Below, one piece after another: positions 39,799-48,106 of a stretch of 64,000 nucleotides of DNA. The translations under genes and the position numbers were made by a program. The stretch's first letter is position 1; each line of letters begins with the position of its first letter. The notes under the pieces were generated by a model. That model saw only the letters and a list, made by a program, of their open reading frames with translations, was not told the DNA's origin and did no database searches. This DNA comes from Gemmatimonas sp. (lineage in GTDB: Bacteria; Gemmatimonadota; Gemmatimonadetes; Gemmatimonadales; Gemmatimonadaceae), in the NCBI RefSeq assembly GCF_027531815.1, contig NZ_JAPZSK010000006.1, positions 496,001-560,000 of the forward strand, read 5' to 3'.

Positions 39799-41079
39799 TC
39801 ACCCGCGGGCGGTCCAGCCTTCGGACTGCTGCTCCCGCAGGAAGGCCTTGCGAAGCCGGTCCAGCGCCAGCTGTGCCGCTCTCCAGCGGATTTCGTGCCG
39901 GTCCCCCGGCAGCACCGCGCGCACCGCGTGGACGTCACCATCCACGTCGACGGCGACCCACACGGTCCCGACCGGTTTGTCCGGCGTGCCGCCGTCCGGC
40001 CCCGCGATGCCGGTGATGCCCACGCCGATGGTACTCCCGAAGCGCAGCCGCACCCCCGTGGCCATGGCCCGCGCCACCGCTTCACTCACGGCGCCCTGCT
40101 CGTCGATGAGTGCCGCCGGCACCCCGAGCTCACGAGTCTTTACCCCGTTGGCATAGGCAATGGTTCCCCCCAGCACCGTACGGCTGGATCCGGGTATCGC
40201 CGTGAGTCGCATGCCGAGCATCCCCCCCGTACAGCTCTCCGCCACGGCCAGGGTGGCGTTCCGCGCGGCACACTCGGCCAGCATGATGGCCGCCAGATCG
40301 TCGTCGTTCTCGCCGTACACGTAGCGTGATACCTTGGCCCGCACGAGGGCGGCGGCCTCATCGAGCGCCACCGTGGTGGCCCGCGCGTCGCGGTCCCAGC
40401 TCGTGAGGCGGAGATCAACGCCGTCCGCCCCTGGCAGATAGGCAAGCGACAGGCCGTTGACGCCGCGCGCCAGCTCGCCCAGCCGGTCGGCCAGCGCCGA
40501 CTCGGCGATGTTGGCGGTGCGCAACGTTCGACTGCGAATGACCGGGCCGCCCACCGGGAGCCGATCGCGGAGTGTGGGCACGACGGTGTCGGCCAGCATC
40601 CCGCGCATCTCCCGCGGAACGCCAGGCAGCATGATCACCCACCGGCCCTCTGCATCCTCGAGCCAGATCCCGGGGGCGCTGCCATGCCGATTGGGGAGAA
40701 TGGTGCATCCTTCCGGCACCATGGCCTGCTGCTCGTTGCTCACCGGCAGGTCATGGCCGAATCGCCGCTGCCAGCGTTCGCGCAGCGCGGTGAGAATGCC
40801 GTGGTCCATGAGCATGCCCTTGCCGAAGATTGAGGCAATGGCCGGCTTGGTCATGTCGTCGGCCGTGGGCCCGAGGCCGCCGGTCGTCATGACCGCCCCG
40901 GTGCGCCCAAGGGCCTCGCTGACCGCCTGGCGGATGCTCTCCGCATCGTCGCCGCAGGTCGTGCGCCGCACGATGCGTACACCGAGCGCCGCCAGCTCAC
41001 GGGCCAGATGCGCGGCGTTGGTATCGATGGTGAAGCCGAGCAGCAGCTCGTCGCCGATAGTGACGATCTCCAGGTTCAT
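39799..41079 (-). CDS. cinA: CinA-family protein (nicotinamide-nucleotide amidase / competence-damage)
   Basis: A 426-residue fused CinA. The N-terminal MoaB-like domain starts MNLEIVTIGDELLLGFTIDTN, the canonical family start at 41079; TTGGLGPTADDMTKPAI follows near 69-85. The C-terminal amidase domain has LAVAESCTGGMLGMRLTAIPG near 285-305 and GITGIAGPDGGT near 381-392. It deamidates NMN in pyridine nucleotide recycling; historically linked to competence. A perfect hairpin sits directly before its start. Confidence 0.95.
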   Translation of the reverse strand: MNLEIVTIGDELLLGFTIDTNAAHLARELAALGVRIVRRTTCGDDAESIRQAVSEALGRTGAVMTTGGLGPTADDMTKPAIASIFGKGMLMDHGILTALRERWQRRFGHDLPVSNEQQAMVPEGCTILPNRHGSAPGIWLEDAEGRWVIMLPGVPREMRGMLADTVVPTLRDRLPVGGPVIRSRTLRTANIAESALADRLGELARGVNGLSLAYLPGADGVDLRLTSWDRDARATTVALDEAAALVRAKVSRYVYGENDDDLAAIMLAECAARNATLAVAESCTGGMLGMRLTAIPGSSRTVLGGTIAYANGVKTRELGVPAALIDEQGAVSEAVARAMATGVRLRFGSTIGVGITGIAGPDGGTPDKPVGTVWVAVDVDGDVHAVRAVLPGDRHEIRWRAAQLALDRLRKAFLREQQSEGWTARG

Positions 41080-41098
41080 GCCCCCTAATCTAGGGGGC
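41080..41098. promoter_or_regulatory. Perfect hairpin touching the cinA start codon
   Basis: GCCCCCTA (41080-41087) and TAGGGGGC (41091-41098) are perfect inverted copies around ATC. On the cinA strand the G-run is immediately before the ATG, so the only SD-like sequence would be locked in the stem. It could be a translational control element. Confidence 0.55.
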
Positions 41099-41173
41099 CG
41101 AGGCGCGGAGAAGGGGAGGCGCGGGGAGTCCAAGGTGACGGTCCACTGACGGACGCGTATAGCGTCTGCTGGC

Positions 41174-41569
41174 ATGGCAGCGGACTTCACACACGCCGAG
41201 ATCACGGCTTCGGTCATCGATGCGGCCGTACGCCTGCATCAGGAGCTTGGGCCAGGAATGCTGGAATCGGCGTACGAGTTGCTTCTGGCGGACGAGCTGT
41301 CGCGACGGGGCCACGAGGTCGAACGCCAGCGAACGGTGCGCATCGTTCACCGTGGTCGAACTGTCGACAGAGCGTTCCGAATTGACCTGCTCGTTGACCG
41401 TCTCGTGGTGGTAGAGGTGAAGTGCAGCGAACGACACTCACCGGTCTACAGACGCCAGCTGCTCACCTACCTGCGACTGATGAAGCTGGAGGTCGGACTG
41501 ATGCTCAACTTCGGCCTGCCCACCATGAAGGCGGGCATTGCACGCGTGATCAACACGCAGGCAAGGTAG
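41174..41569 (+). CDS. GxxExxY protein
   Basis: A 131-residue protein of the GxxExxY family, named for the motif seen here as LGPGMLESAYELLL near 26-39. A PD-(D/E)xK-like core is visible: RIDLLVDRLVVVEVK near 70-84 with D and ExK. Function is unknown; the fold suggests a nuclease. It is a single + strand gene between cinA and pgsA inside a long - strand gene row, and such genes are often scattered and laterally transferred. Confidence 0.88.
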   Translation: MAADFTHAEITASVIDAAVRLHQELGPGMLESAYELLLADELSRRGHEVERQRTVRIVHRGRTVDRAFRIDLLVDRLVVVEVKCSERHSPVYRRQLLTYLRLMKLEVGLMLNFGLPTMKAGIARVINTQAR

Positions 41570-41609
41570 ACTCTCCCCGCGCCTCCCCTGCTCCGCGCCT
41601 CCCGCGGCC

Positions 41610-42308
41610 CTAGGCCGCGCGCAGCACCTGCCCGCCGTAGCGGCGCATGTACAGCCACAGGGAGTAGAGCGTCAGCGCCACGGCGCCGACCATGCTGAGC
41701 ACCCCCACGAAGCCATTGAACAGGGCGAAGGCGCGCCAGGCGCCGTCGGCGAGCCATCCGCGATGCTCGGCCAGCGTGATGGCAAAGAACCAGAAGTACG
41801 CCGCGCCCATCCAGATGCTCTGGAAGGTGGTCTTCCACTTGGCCGGGCCGATGGCGGCAATGACCAGCCCGCGGCGCGCCGCGATCTGCCGAAACACCGT
41901 CATGAACGCTTCGCGCCCCAGCACCACGAGCACGATCCACAGCGGCAATGACACCTTGCCGAAGGGCAGTTCGAAGAGAAACGGACTCGACACCCCATCA
42001 CCGGCCTCCACGAAGGCGTGGTGGCGCTGCAGCAGGTACATGGGAATGAGCGTCGCCAACAGCAGCAGCTTGTCGGCGAGCGGATCCAGCAGGCGGCCGA
42101 GGTCGGTGACGAGGTTGCGCGAACGCGCCAGATGGCCGTCCCAGTAGTCGGTCACGGCGGCAATGAGGAACAGCACGAACGCAAACAGCCGGGCGGACCA
42201 CGAGGTGGTGAACGGCAACCACGCAATCAGCGGCGTCAGGGCGATGCGGCCCACGGTGATTGCGTTGGGAAGGTTCACGCGATAGTCGGGTTGGCGGGAA
42301 TCCGTCAC
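41610..42308 (-). CDS. pgsA: CDP-diacylglycerol--glycerol-3-phosphate phosphatidyltransferase PgsA
   Basis: A 232-residue CDP-alcohol phosphotransferase that makes phosphatidylglycerol phosphate. N-terminal NLPNAITVGRIALTPLIAWL; the catalytic motif D-x2-D-G-x2-A-R...G-x3-D-x3-D is complete in DYWDGHLARSRNLVTD then LGRLLDPLADK near 53-79. Six membrane helices. Longer than E. coli PgsA by about 50 residues because of a loop and a C-terminal extension. Confidence 0.93.
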   Translation of the reverse strand: MTDSRQPDYRVNLPNAITVGRIALTPLIAWLPFTTSWSARLFAFVLFLIAAVTDYWDGHLARSRNLVTDLGRLLDPLADKLLLLATLIPMYLLQRHHAFVEAGDGVSSPFLFELPFGKVSLPLWIVLVVLGREAFMTVFRQIAARRGLVIAAIGPAKWKTTFQSIWMGAAYFWFFAITLAEHRGWLADGAWRAFALFNGFVGVLSMVGAVALTLYSLWLYMRRYGGQVLRAA

Positions 42309-42344
42309 CGGGACGCCGGGGCACGCAGCGCTCGCCGTGCGTCA

Positions 42345-43022
42345 TCAGGCGAGCGTCTTCAGCACCAGCTTGGAAACGGCTTTGAGAGTATCGAAGACGC
42401 CATCGCCGGTAACGGCGACCGCTTCGAAGTACGGTACACGCTCCACCCATTCCCCGGTGGGCAACTGGCCCACCAGATACTCACCCGGGCGGAACGGATC
42501 CGCCAGCGGACGCATCCGCGACGGATCCGTAACCTCCCAGCCGGGATTCAGCATGGCCTGCAGATCGGCCACCGACGCCGCGTTGGGAAGATCGCGCTTG
42601 TTGTACTGGATGACGAACGGCATGCGGGTGAGGTCGTACCCGTACGCCGCCATGTTGTCATACAGGTTCTGCATGGACTCAAGATTGGCTTCGGCGCGCT
42701 CGGTCTGTGAGTCGGCGACGAACACCACCCCGTCCACGCCCTTCAAGATGAGCTTGCGTGACGCATTGTAGTAGACCTGCCCCGGCACGGTATAGAGGTG
42801 AAAGCGGGTCTTGAAGCCCCGGATCGTTCCCAGGTCGACCGGCAGGAAATCGAAAAACAGCGTCCGCTCGGTTTCCGTGGCCAGCGAGATGAGCTTGCCG
42901 CGCGTGCTCGGCGACACCTTGCCGTAGACGTACTCGAGATTGGTCGTCTTGCCGCCGAGACCGGGACCGTAGAACACGATCTTGCAGTTGATCTCGCGGG
43001 ACGCATAGTTGATCATCGACAT
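42345..43022 (-). CDS. mglA: MglA-type small Ras-like GTPase
   Basis: A 225-residue GTPase of the bacterial MglA family, which sets cell polarity and motility direction in Myxococcus. P-loop [16 protein letters not shown] near 18-33; switch region with the PGQV motif ([14 protein letters not shown], replacing DxxG by the MglA-type sequence) near 77-90; QYNKRDLP near 139-146 is the G4 motif. It follows the roadblock gene by 12 nt, the usual GTPase and activating-partner pair. Confidence 0.94.
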   Translation of the reverse strand: MSMINYASREINCKIVFYGPGLGGKTTNLEYVYGKVSPSTRGKLISLATETERTLFFDFLPVDLGTIRGFKTRFHLYTVPGQVYYNASRKLILKGVDGVVFVADSQTERAEANLESMQNLYDNMAAYGYDLTRMPFVIQYNKRDLPNAASVADLQAMLNPGWEVTDPSRMRPLADPFRPGEYLVGQLPTGEWVERVPYFEAVAVTGDGVFDTLKAVSKLVLKTLA

Positions 43023-43034
43023 GAGCTTGCCCCT

Positions 43035-43574
43035 TTACTGAAACAAGCGGTCGATCTCGTCTTCGGCACCGGCGAGAAAGCCGGGGGGCGCCGCATCGCG
43101 CACATTACCGCGCGCGAAGACCCCCTCGAATATGCGCGTGAGTTCGTCCACTGCGGCCTTCATGCGCAACCGCACCAGTCCCAGGGTGGTACGGTTGTCG
43201 AAGAGCACCACCAGGATGACGCGGCGCGCGATGTCGGCGAGATACATCGATTCGCGCTCGCCCTGATGGAAGAGCACATTGAAATCGCTTTCGCCGATCA
43301 GACGCGCGAGCTGGTCGTTGGCGCTGAAGTCGGCGGCGGTCAGCGTGGCGAAGGCCGTCGCATCGAAGTTGGGGGGTTCGCCAACGGTGGCGACGAGTTG
43401 CCCGCTGCGGTCGACGAGCAGCGCGCAGCGCGCTTTGGCGTCGTACAGGAAACGCTGCAGGGTGATCGTGATGGCCCCGAAGTCGTCCTCAGTGAACGAC
43501 CAGGTGGCGGCGCCAATGGGCATGAATGCGTGAGTTGCCGGTGACCAGGAGACGAGTTGCTGGGTGCGTGACAT
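43035..43574 (-). CDS. Roadblock/LC7 protein (MglB-like GAP partner)
   Basis: A 179-residue protein with a roadblock fold: LQRFLYDAKARCALLVDRSGQLVATVGE near 38-65 (quoted in part) followed by FSANDQLARLIGE and FNVLFHQGERESMYLADI. MglB homodimers activate MglA GTP hydrolysis and mark the opposite pole. Placed directly before mglA. ATG 43523 is an alternative start. Longer than typical MglB at both ends, with an acidic C-terminal tail. Confidence 0.88.
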   Translation of the reverse strand: MSRTQQLVSWSPATHAFMPIGAATWSFTEDDFGAITITLQRFLYDAKARCALLVDRSGQLVATVGEPPNFDATAFATLTAADFSANDQLARLIGESDFNVLFHQGERESMYLADIARRVILVVLFDNRTTLGLVRLRMKAAVDELTRIFEGVFARGNVRDAAPPGFLAGAEDEIDRLFQ

Positions 43575-43613
43575 GAATATGGCATGCCCGACCGAGAACC
43601 CCAGACTGCGGTT

Positions 43614-43868
43614 CTAGGAACGTAACGCCTGCTCCGTCCGGCGCAGAACCCCACGGGCGCGACGCCGCAGCAACGGGTGGGGCTCCCACTGGAGGTAATC
43701 GCGGAGGAGCCGCGCACTATCAACGCTCGGATGGGCCCTCAGGTAACCGAGGGCGGCGAGCCGTTTCAGCTTGTCGGGATGGAAGAGGCTGCGGCGGTGA
43801 CGGCGCTGCGCCAGACTCCACCCCACCAGCCCTACGGCGGCCCCCACGACCAGCCCGATCCCCACCAT
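43614..43868 (-). CDS. Small single-TM protein between recR and the roadblock gene
   Basis: From ATG 43868 it gives 84 residues: a membrane segment (MVGIGLVVGAAVGLVGWSLA) followed by a basic helical part (RRHRRSLFHPDKLKRLAALG, LRDYLQWEPHPLLRRRARGV). The frame is open further upstream and a GTG start near 43905 is possible. No family recognised. It lies on the operon strand in a gap otherwise empty of genes. Confidence 0.5.
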   Translation of the reverse strand: MVGIGLVVGAAVGLVGWSLAQRRHRRSLFHPDKLKRLAALGYLRAHPSVDSARLLRDYLQWEPHPLLRRRARGVLRRTEQALRS

Positions 43869-43978
43869 GCTGGCGGCCTGCCAGCCTCTTTCTTGCTGCG
43901 AACGCACGATCGGCTCTTCCCCTGTGCCCCCGGGTGGCCCGGGGGGTTGGCGTAGTGGTGGGCGGTGCCTGCCCGGTT

Positions 43979-44569
43979 CTAGAGCATCTCCCGCCGCGCG
44001 GCGAGCGCCTGCGCGATGGTCACCCCGTCGGCGTATTCCAGATCGCCACCCACCGGGAGCCCCCTGGCGATGCGGGTGACCCGGACCGCCCCCCCCGCCA
44101 GCTGGCGCTGCACGTAGAGGGCGGTGGCCTCCCCTTCCAGGGACGGGTTGGTGGCCAGGATGACCTCCTGTACCCCTTCCGGGTCGAGGCGTGTCAGCAG
44201 CGCCCCAATGGACAGATCGTCCGGCCCCACGCCATCGAGTGGCGACAGCCGTCCCCCCAGCACGTGATAGAGGCCACGGAATTCCCCGGCCCGTTCGATG
44301 GAGGCAATGTCGCTGGCCTCCTCGACCACGCAGAGGACCGTTGCGTCGCGGCGGGGATCGGCGCAGAGCGGGCACACCGGCTGCTCCGTGAGGTTGAAGC
44401 ACCGTGCACAGGGGCGCACCCGTTCCGTCAGCGCAACGAGCGTCTCGGCCAGACGCCGGCTCTGTGCGGCCGGCTGCCTCAGCAGGTGGTACGTGAGACG
44501 CAAGGCCGTCTTGCGTCCAATGCCGGGCAACCGCGCCAATTCGCTGGTCAGCTCGTCGATGACGGACAC
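43979..44569 (-). CDS. recR: Recombination protein RecR
   Basis: A 196-residue RecFOR-pathway protein loading RecA at gaps. Helix-hairpin-helix LARLPGIGRKTALRLTYHLL near 12-31, four-cysteine zinc finger CARCFNLTEQPVCPLC near 54-69, Toprim domain with VVEEASDIASIER near 81-93. GTG start at 44569. Ten nt downstream of ebfC, the conserved dnaX-ebfC-recR order. Confidence 0.96.
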   Translation of the reverse strand: MSVIDELTSELARLPGIGRKTALRLTYHLLRQPAAQSRRLAETLVALTERVRPCARCFNLTEQPVCPLCADPRRDATVLCVVEEASDIASIERAGEFRGLYHVLGGRLSPLDGVGPDDLSIGALLTRLDPEGVQEVILATNPSLEGEATALYVQRQLAGGAVRVTRIARGLPVGGDLEYADGVTIAQALAARREML

Positions 44570-44579
44570 GTGAGGCGAA

Positions 44580-44888
44580 TCAGAACGGCAGCTTGAACGG
44601 CAGGTCGATGCCGCCCGTCACCTTCTGCAGCTCCATTTGCATCGCGTCGGCGGCCTTCTTCTGCGCCTCGGCCACGGCCACGACGATGAGATCCTCGACC
44701 ATATCCTTGTCGCCCATGATCGACGGATCGATCTGGATGCGCTTGAGCTGCATCTTGCCGTCGACATCGGCGGTCACCATGCCGCCGCCGGCGAGTGCAC
44801 TGAATGTGCGCTGCGCCATCTCTTCCTGCATCGTCTGCATGCGGGCCTGCATGTCCTTGAACTGGCCCAGCATCTTGAAGATATCCAT
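44580..44888 (-). CDS. ebfC: YbaB/EbfC nucleoid-associated protein
   Basis: A 102-residue DNA-binding protein. Start at 44888 gives MDIFKMLGQFKDMQARMQ, the usual coiled N-terminal helix; then GGGMVTADVDGKMQLKRIQI near 35-54 and EDLIVVAVAEAQKKAADAMQ. The frame is open 29 codons upstream, into a palindromic element. It lies between dnaX and recR as in many bacteria. Confidence 0.94.
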   Translation of the reverse strand: MDIFKMLGQFKDMQARMQTMQEEMAQRTFSALAGGGMVTADVDGKMQLKRIQIDPSIMGDKDMVEDLIVVAVAEAQKKAADAMQMELQKVTGGIDLPFKLPF

Positions 44889-44912
44889 CGGGGTACTCGG
44901 AGAGGTTTCTAT

Positions 44913-45000
44913 GACACGGGAGGGAGCAGGGGGAAGGGTCTCAGGGGGAAGGATAAAGGCTCCTGCTCCCTTCATCCTGACACCCTTCTCCCTGCTCCCT
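44913..45000. repeat. Intergenic inverted repeat (element copy B)
   Basis: In the 121-bp gap between dnaX and ebfC, agggagcagg (44921-44930) is repeated inverted as cctgctccct (44991-45000), with a second cctgctccc at 44962-44970. The left arm gacacgggagggagcagg differs by one base from the copy at 35954-35971. A short mobile or REP-like palindrome, splitting an otherwise tight operon, is likely. Confidence 0.75.
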
Positions 45001-45009
45001 GCCTTGAAA

Positions 45010-46794
45010 TCAGTCCAACAGCTCGAGGTCCAGGGCCTTCACCGCCGCCTCGAGCAAGGGATCCTTGGCGGCGATCTGTTCCGTGCGCTGCTGCTGCACG
45101 TCGTGCGCGGTGAGGCGCTTCGACGTGGCGCGTGTCGCCGGTGCACCGGCCGGCGCAACGGGCGCTGTCGGTTGCAACGTGAAGCCGTGCACCCCCGGCA
45201 GATTCGCTTGCAGCGCGGCCAGCACATCGGCGCGCGCGCGCTCCACCGGCATCGCGAAGGTATCATCGCCCGCCGCATGGGACAGCGTGACCATGCCATC
45301 GGCAGACACGGCGACGGGTACGAGGCGCTGCAGGGCTTCGGCCACCATGCCGCGCCCGCTGCTGCGCACCGCGGCGGTCACCTGCGGCCAGGCGGCTTTC
45401 ACTTGCTCCACCGTGGGCGCGCCGCCCTGCCCTCGCCGCGCCGCCGTAGCGGGGGCGCGCTGCGCCGCCTCCTGCTGGGCGGCCGCGGCGGCGGCCGCAT
45501 GCTGCGTGGCCGTTGGCGACGGAGCCGGGGGAACGAACGCGGGGGCGGGCGCCAGCGCCGGCGCGACCACCGGGGGCGGCGACGGGGGCATGGCATACGC
45601 CGACGCGACCCGGGCGTCATGCGCCACGCGCCGCGGCGGCGGATCGTCACCGCCGCCTGCGCCGAACCCCTTCAGCACTTCCTCCAGCTCGACCGTGCGA
45701 TCGAGCAGGGCGAAGCGCACCAGCAGCGTTTCGAGCAGCAGCTGTGGTTGGCCGCTCTTGCGATACATGGGTTCGATTTCGAGCAGGGCGTGCAACATGC
45801 GCACGAGATCGCCCGCCGAGACGCGCCCCGTGCGAGCCTGCAGCGCCGCCCGCAGCCGCTCCGACATATCAGGGAGTGCCCCCCCCATGCTCATCGCGAG
45901 CAGCGCGCGCAGGGTGCGCCCCAATCCGGCCAGCAGCAGCACGAAGTCCACACCAGCGTCGGCCTGGCGCTGCACGGCCGCAAAGATGTCGCCGGCACGC
46001 CGCTCAAGGATGAGGTCAAGCAGGGCCACATACTCGTCGTCGGGTACGAGCCCCAGTGCCACCGTCACGCGATCGGCCGTGACCTCGGCGGTCTCGCCGA
46101 GCGACAGGACCTGATCGGTGAGCGACAGCGCATCGCGCAAACCGCCGTCGGCGGCGCGCGCAATCATGCCGAGCGCTTCGTCCTCGAAGCGCACGCCTTC
46201 TTCCGTCAGCACGGCCGCCAGACGCTCACGGATCTCGGTGGCCCCGATGCGCTTGAGGTCGAACCGCTGCAGGCGCGACACGACGGTACCGAGTACCTTC
46301 TGCGACTCGGTCGTGGCAAAGACGAACACCACCCGTGGCGGCGGTTCCTCGAGCACCTTGAGCAGGGCGTTCCAGGCATCGCGCGACAGCATGTGCGCTT
46401 CGTCGACGATATAGACCTTGTACCGATCGTCGCCCGATGGTGCATACATGGCGCGCTCGCGCAGGTCGCGGGCATCGGCCACCCCGCCGTTCGAGGCGGC
46501 GTCGATTTCGACCACATCGAGGGAGGCCGCACCGCTCCAGATGCGCTGACAGCTGGCGCACTGGCCACAGGGCTCGCCCTGCAGTGCGGGCTCCCCGCGC
46601 CGCTCACAGTTGAGCGCCATGGCCAGGACACGCGCCAGCGTGGTCTTGCCGGTCCCGCGCGGCCCGCACAACAGGTACCCATGCGCAACGCGCCCGCGCG
46701 CAATGGCCCCCTTGAGGGTGTTGGCGACGTGCGACTGCACCGCCACGGTCGCGAAGTTCCGCGGTCGGTACTTGCGGGCGAGAGCGAGGGACAT
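45010..46794 (-). CDS. dnaX: DNA polymerase III gamma/tau subunit DnaX
   Basis: A 594-residue clamp-loader ATPase. N terminus LARKYRPRNF; Walker A LLCGPRGTGKTTLARVLA near 41-58; four-cysteine zinc site from NCERRGEP to GQCASCQRIW near 62-86; Walker B VYIVDEAHMLS near 121-131; SRC motif in VVSRLQRFDLKRI near 171-183. The middle is Ala/Pro-rich (about 390-455). The C-terminal tau part is short and ends in LEAAVKALDLELLD. Upstream of it is the SRP RNA gene. Confidence 0.96.
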   Translation of the reverse strand: MSLALARKYRPRNFATVAVQSHVANTLKGAIARGRVAHGYLLCGPRGTGKTTLARVLAMALNCERRGEPALQGEPCGQCASCQRIWSGAASLDVVEIDAASNGGVADARDLRERAMYAPSGDDRYKVYIVDEAHMLSRDAWNALLKVLEEPPPRVVFVFATTESQKVLGTVVSRLQRFDLKRIGATEIRERLAAVLTEEGVRFEDEALGMIARAADGGLRDALSLTDQVLSLGETAEVTADRVTVALGLVPDDEYVALLDLILERRAGDIFAAVQRQADAGVDFVLLLAGLGRTLRALLAMSMGGALPDMSERLRAALQARTGRVSAGDLVRMLHALLEIEPMYRKSGQPQLLLETLLVRFALLDRTVELEEVLKGFGAGGGDDPPPRRVAHDARVASAYAMPPSPPPVVAPALAPAPAFVPPAPSPTATQHAAAAAAAQQEAAQRAPATAARRGQGGAPTVEQVKAAWPQVTAAVRSSGRGMVAEALQRLVPVAVSADGMVTLSHAAGDDTFAMPVERARADVLAALQANLPGVHGFTLQPTAPVAPAGAPATRATSKRLTAHDVQQQRTEQIAAKDPLLEAAVKALDLELLD

Positions 46795-46840
46795 GTCCGC
46801 AATCTAAGCGGTACAGGCGCGGCGCGACTGCACGCCCCCC

Positions 46841-46890
46841 AACGCAAACGCGCAGGAGGTCCGCTGGTATCCAGCGAATCCTCCTGCGCG
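46841..46890 (-). terminator. Terminator of the SRP RNA gene
   Basis: On the - strand CGCGCAGGAGG and CCTCCTGCGCG (46849-46890 overall) form a perfect 11-bp stem enclosing a second hairpin (CGCTGG-ATA-CCAGCG), then TTTGCGTT. It begins 2-3 nt after the predicted 3' end of the small RNA, between ffs and dnaX. Confidence 0.8.
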
Positions 46891-46892
46891 CA

Positions 46893-46996
46893 GTGCTCCG
46901 GGCCTGACGAAGCGACGTCAGAATCCACGTGCGGCTGCTACCTTCGGGGTCCTGACCGATTTGGCGGCCTGGCGCCCTCCGGGACCCGGAGCCCGT
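46893..46996 (-). ncRNA. ffs: Signal recognition particle RNA (4.5S type)
   Basis: The - strand carries GGTCAGGACC, then CCGAAGGTAGCAGCC, the universal domain IV of SRP RNA that binds Ffh (asymmetric loop and tetraloop). The flanks close into a rod: GGGCTCCGGG at the 5' end (46994-46985) pairs with CCCGGAGC at the 3' end (46902-46895), giving about 100 nt, the short bacterial form without an Alu domain. A -10-like TATCTT lies at 47004-46999, about 6 nt upstream of the 5' end. The position just before dnaX is common in bacteria. End positions are approximate. Confidence 0.9.
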
Positions 46997-47027
46997 AGAA
47001 GATAGCCGAAACGCACGCCAAGTGGTA

Positions 47028-48086
47028 CTAGGCCAGCACCTCTTCGAAGGTCTGCCGCAGCAGCGCCGCCGCTTCGGCCACCGCGCCCGCCGGTGCGTCC
47101 AGATGCGTGACCGCCCTGATGCGCGCCGGGTGCCACTCAGTGACGCGAACCCCGAGCTCGTGTGCGCGGGCCACCACGGCGGCAGCCCGAGGCAGGGGCA
47201 GGTCGATCATCACGATGTTCGTATCCGGCGCCACCACCCGCACGCCCCCCACCCCGTTGACCACCTGCGCCAGATAGCGGGCACTGGCATGATCTTCGGC
47301 CAGGCGGTCGTAGTGGTGCTGCGCGGCGTACAGCGCGGCCGCCGCGAGGATGCCGCTCTGCCGCATGCCCCCCCCGAATCGCTTGCGCGCGCGATGGGCC
47401 TGGTGAATGAACCGCTCCGTGCCGGCGAGGCACGCCCCCACGGGGGCGCCGAGCCCTTTCGAGAAGCTCACCATGACCGAATCGGCGCCGGCCGCCAGCT
47501 GCGCGAGCGGGCGCTGCAGCGCGGTGGCCGCGTTCCACAGGCGCGCCCCATCGAGATGGACCGGCAACGCGTGCTCCCGGGCGACCGCCTGGATCTCCTG
47601 CATGTCCTCGACGGACGTCACGACACCCCCCGCCCCGTTGTGCGTATTCTCGAGGCAGACCAGCGACGGTTCCGGCGCGTGCTTGCTGGGAGTACGGATG
47701 TGTGCGCGCAGGTCGGCGGCGTGAAACACCCCAGCCTCGCTGCGCACCGGTCGGCATTGCACGCCGCACAGCGCCGCCGCGCCGGCGATCTCCCAGTGGT
47801 ACACGTGCGCTTCGGCGTCGCACAGCACTTCGGTCCCCGGGGTGGTGTGTACCCACAGGGCCGCCTGATTGGCCATGCTGCCGCTGGGAAAGAAGAGTGC
47901 GCACTCCTTGCCCAGCGCGGCCGCCGTCCACGCTTCGAGCGCCACCGTGGTGGGATCACCGTCGAGCACATCGTCCCCCACCTCGGCGAGGGCCATGACC
48001 TGCCGCATGGCCGTGCTGGGACGCGTGACGGTGTCGCTGCGCAGGTCAAGCGGTGTGGTGGGCGATACGAGGACGGACATCGGCAT
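47028..48086 (-). CDS. ltaE: Low-specificity L-threonine aldolase
   Basis: A 352-residue PLP enzyme splitting threonine or allo-threonine to glycine and acetaldehyde. Starts near LDLRSDTVTRPSTAMRQ; FFPSGSMANQAAL near 66-78; LENTHNGAGG; HLDGARLWNAA near 176-186; and the PLP lysine in VSFSKGLGAPVGA near 205-217. Ends shortly before the ffs promoter. ATG 48086 or 48080. Confidence 0.93.
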   Translation of the reverse strand: MPMSVLVSPTTPLDLRSDTVTRPSTAMRQVMALAEVGDDVLDGDPTTVALEAWTAAALGKECALFFPSGSMANQAALWVHTTPGTEVLCDAEAHVYHWEIAGAAALCGVQCRPVRSEAGVFHAADLRAHIRTPSKHAPEPSLVCLENTHNGAGGVVTSVEDMQEIQAVAREHALPVHLDGARLWNAATALQRPLAQLAAGADSVMVSFSKGLGAPVGACLAGTERFIHQAHRARKRFGGGMRQSGILAAAALYAAQHHYDRLAEDHASARYLAQVVNGVGGVRVVAPDTNIVMIDLPLPRAAAVVARAHELGVRVTEWHPARIRAVTHLDAPAGAVAEAAALLRQTFEEVLA

Positions 48087-48106
48087 GGAAAGAGGGAACG
48101 GTACGC

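Noticed and set aside
44593-46998. An 801-codon + strand frame over ebfC and dnaX
   Set aside because: It runs antisense to two well-supported genes and through the SRP RNA and terminator; no domain visible.
46903-47136. A 72-codon protein frame on the - strand over the SRP RNA
   Set aside because: The RNA core and pairing explain this sequence, and the frame extends over ltaE.
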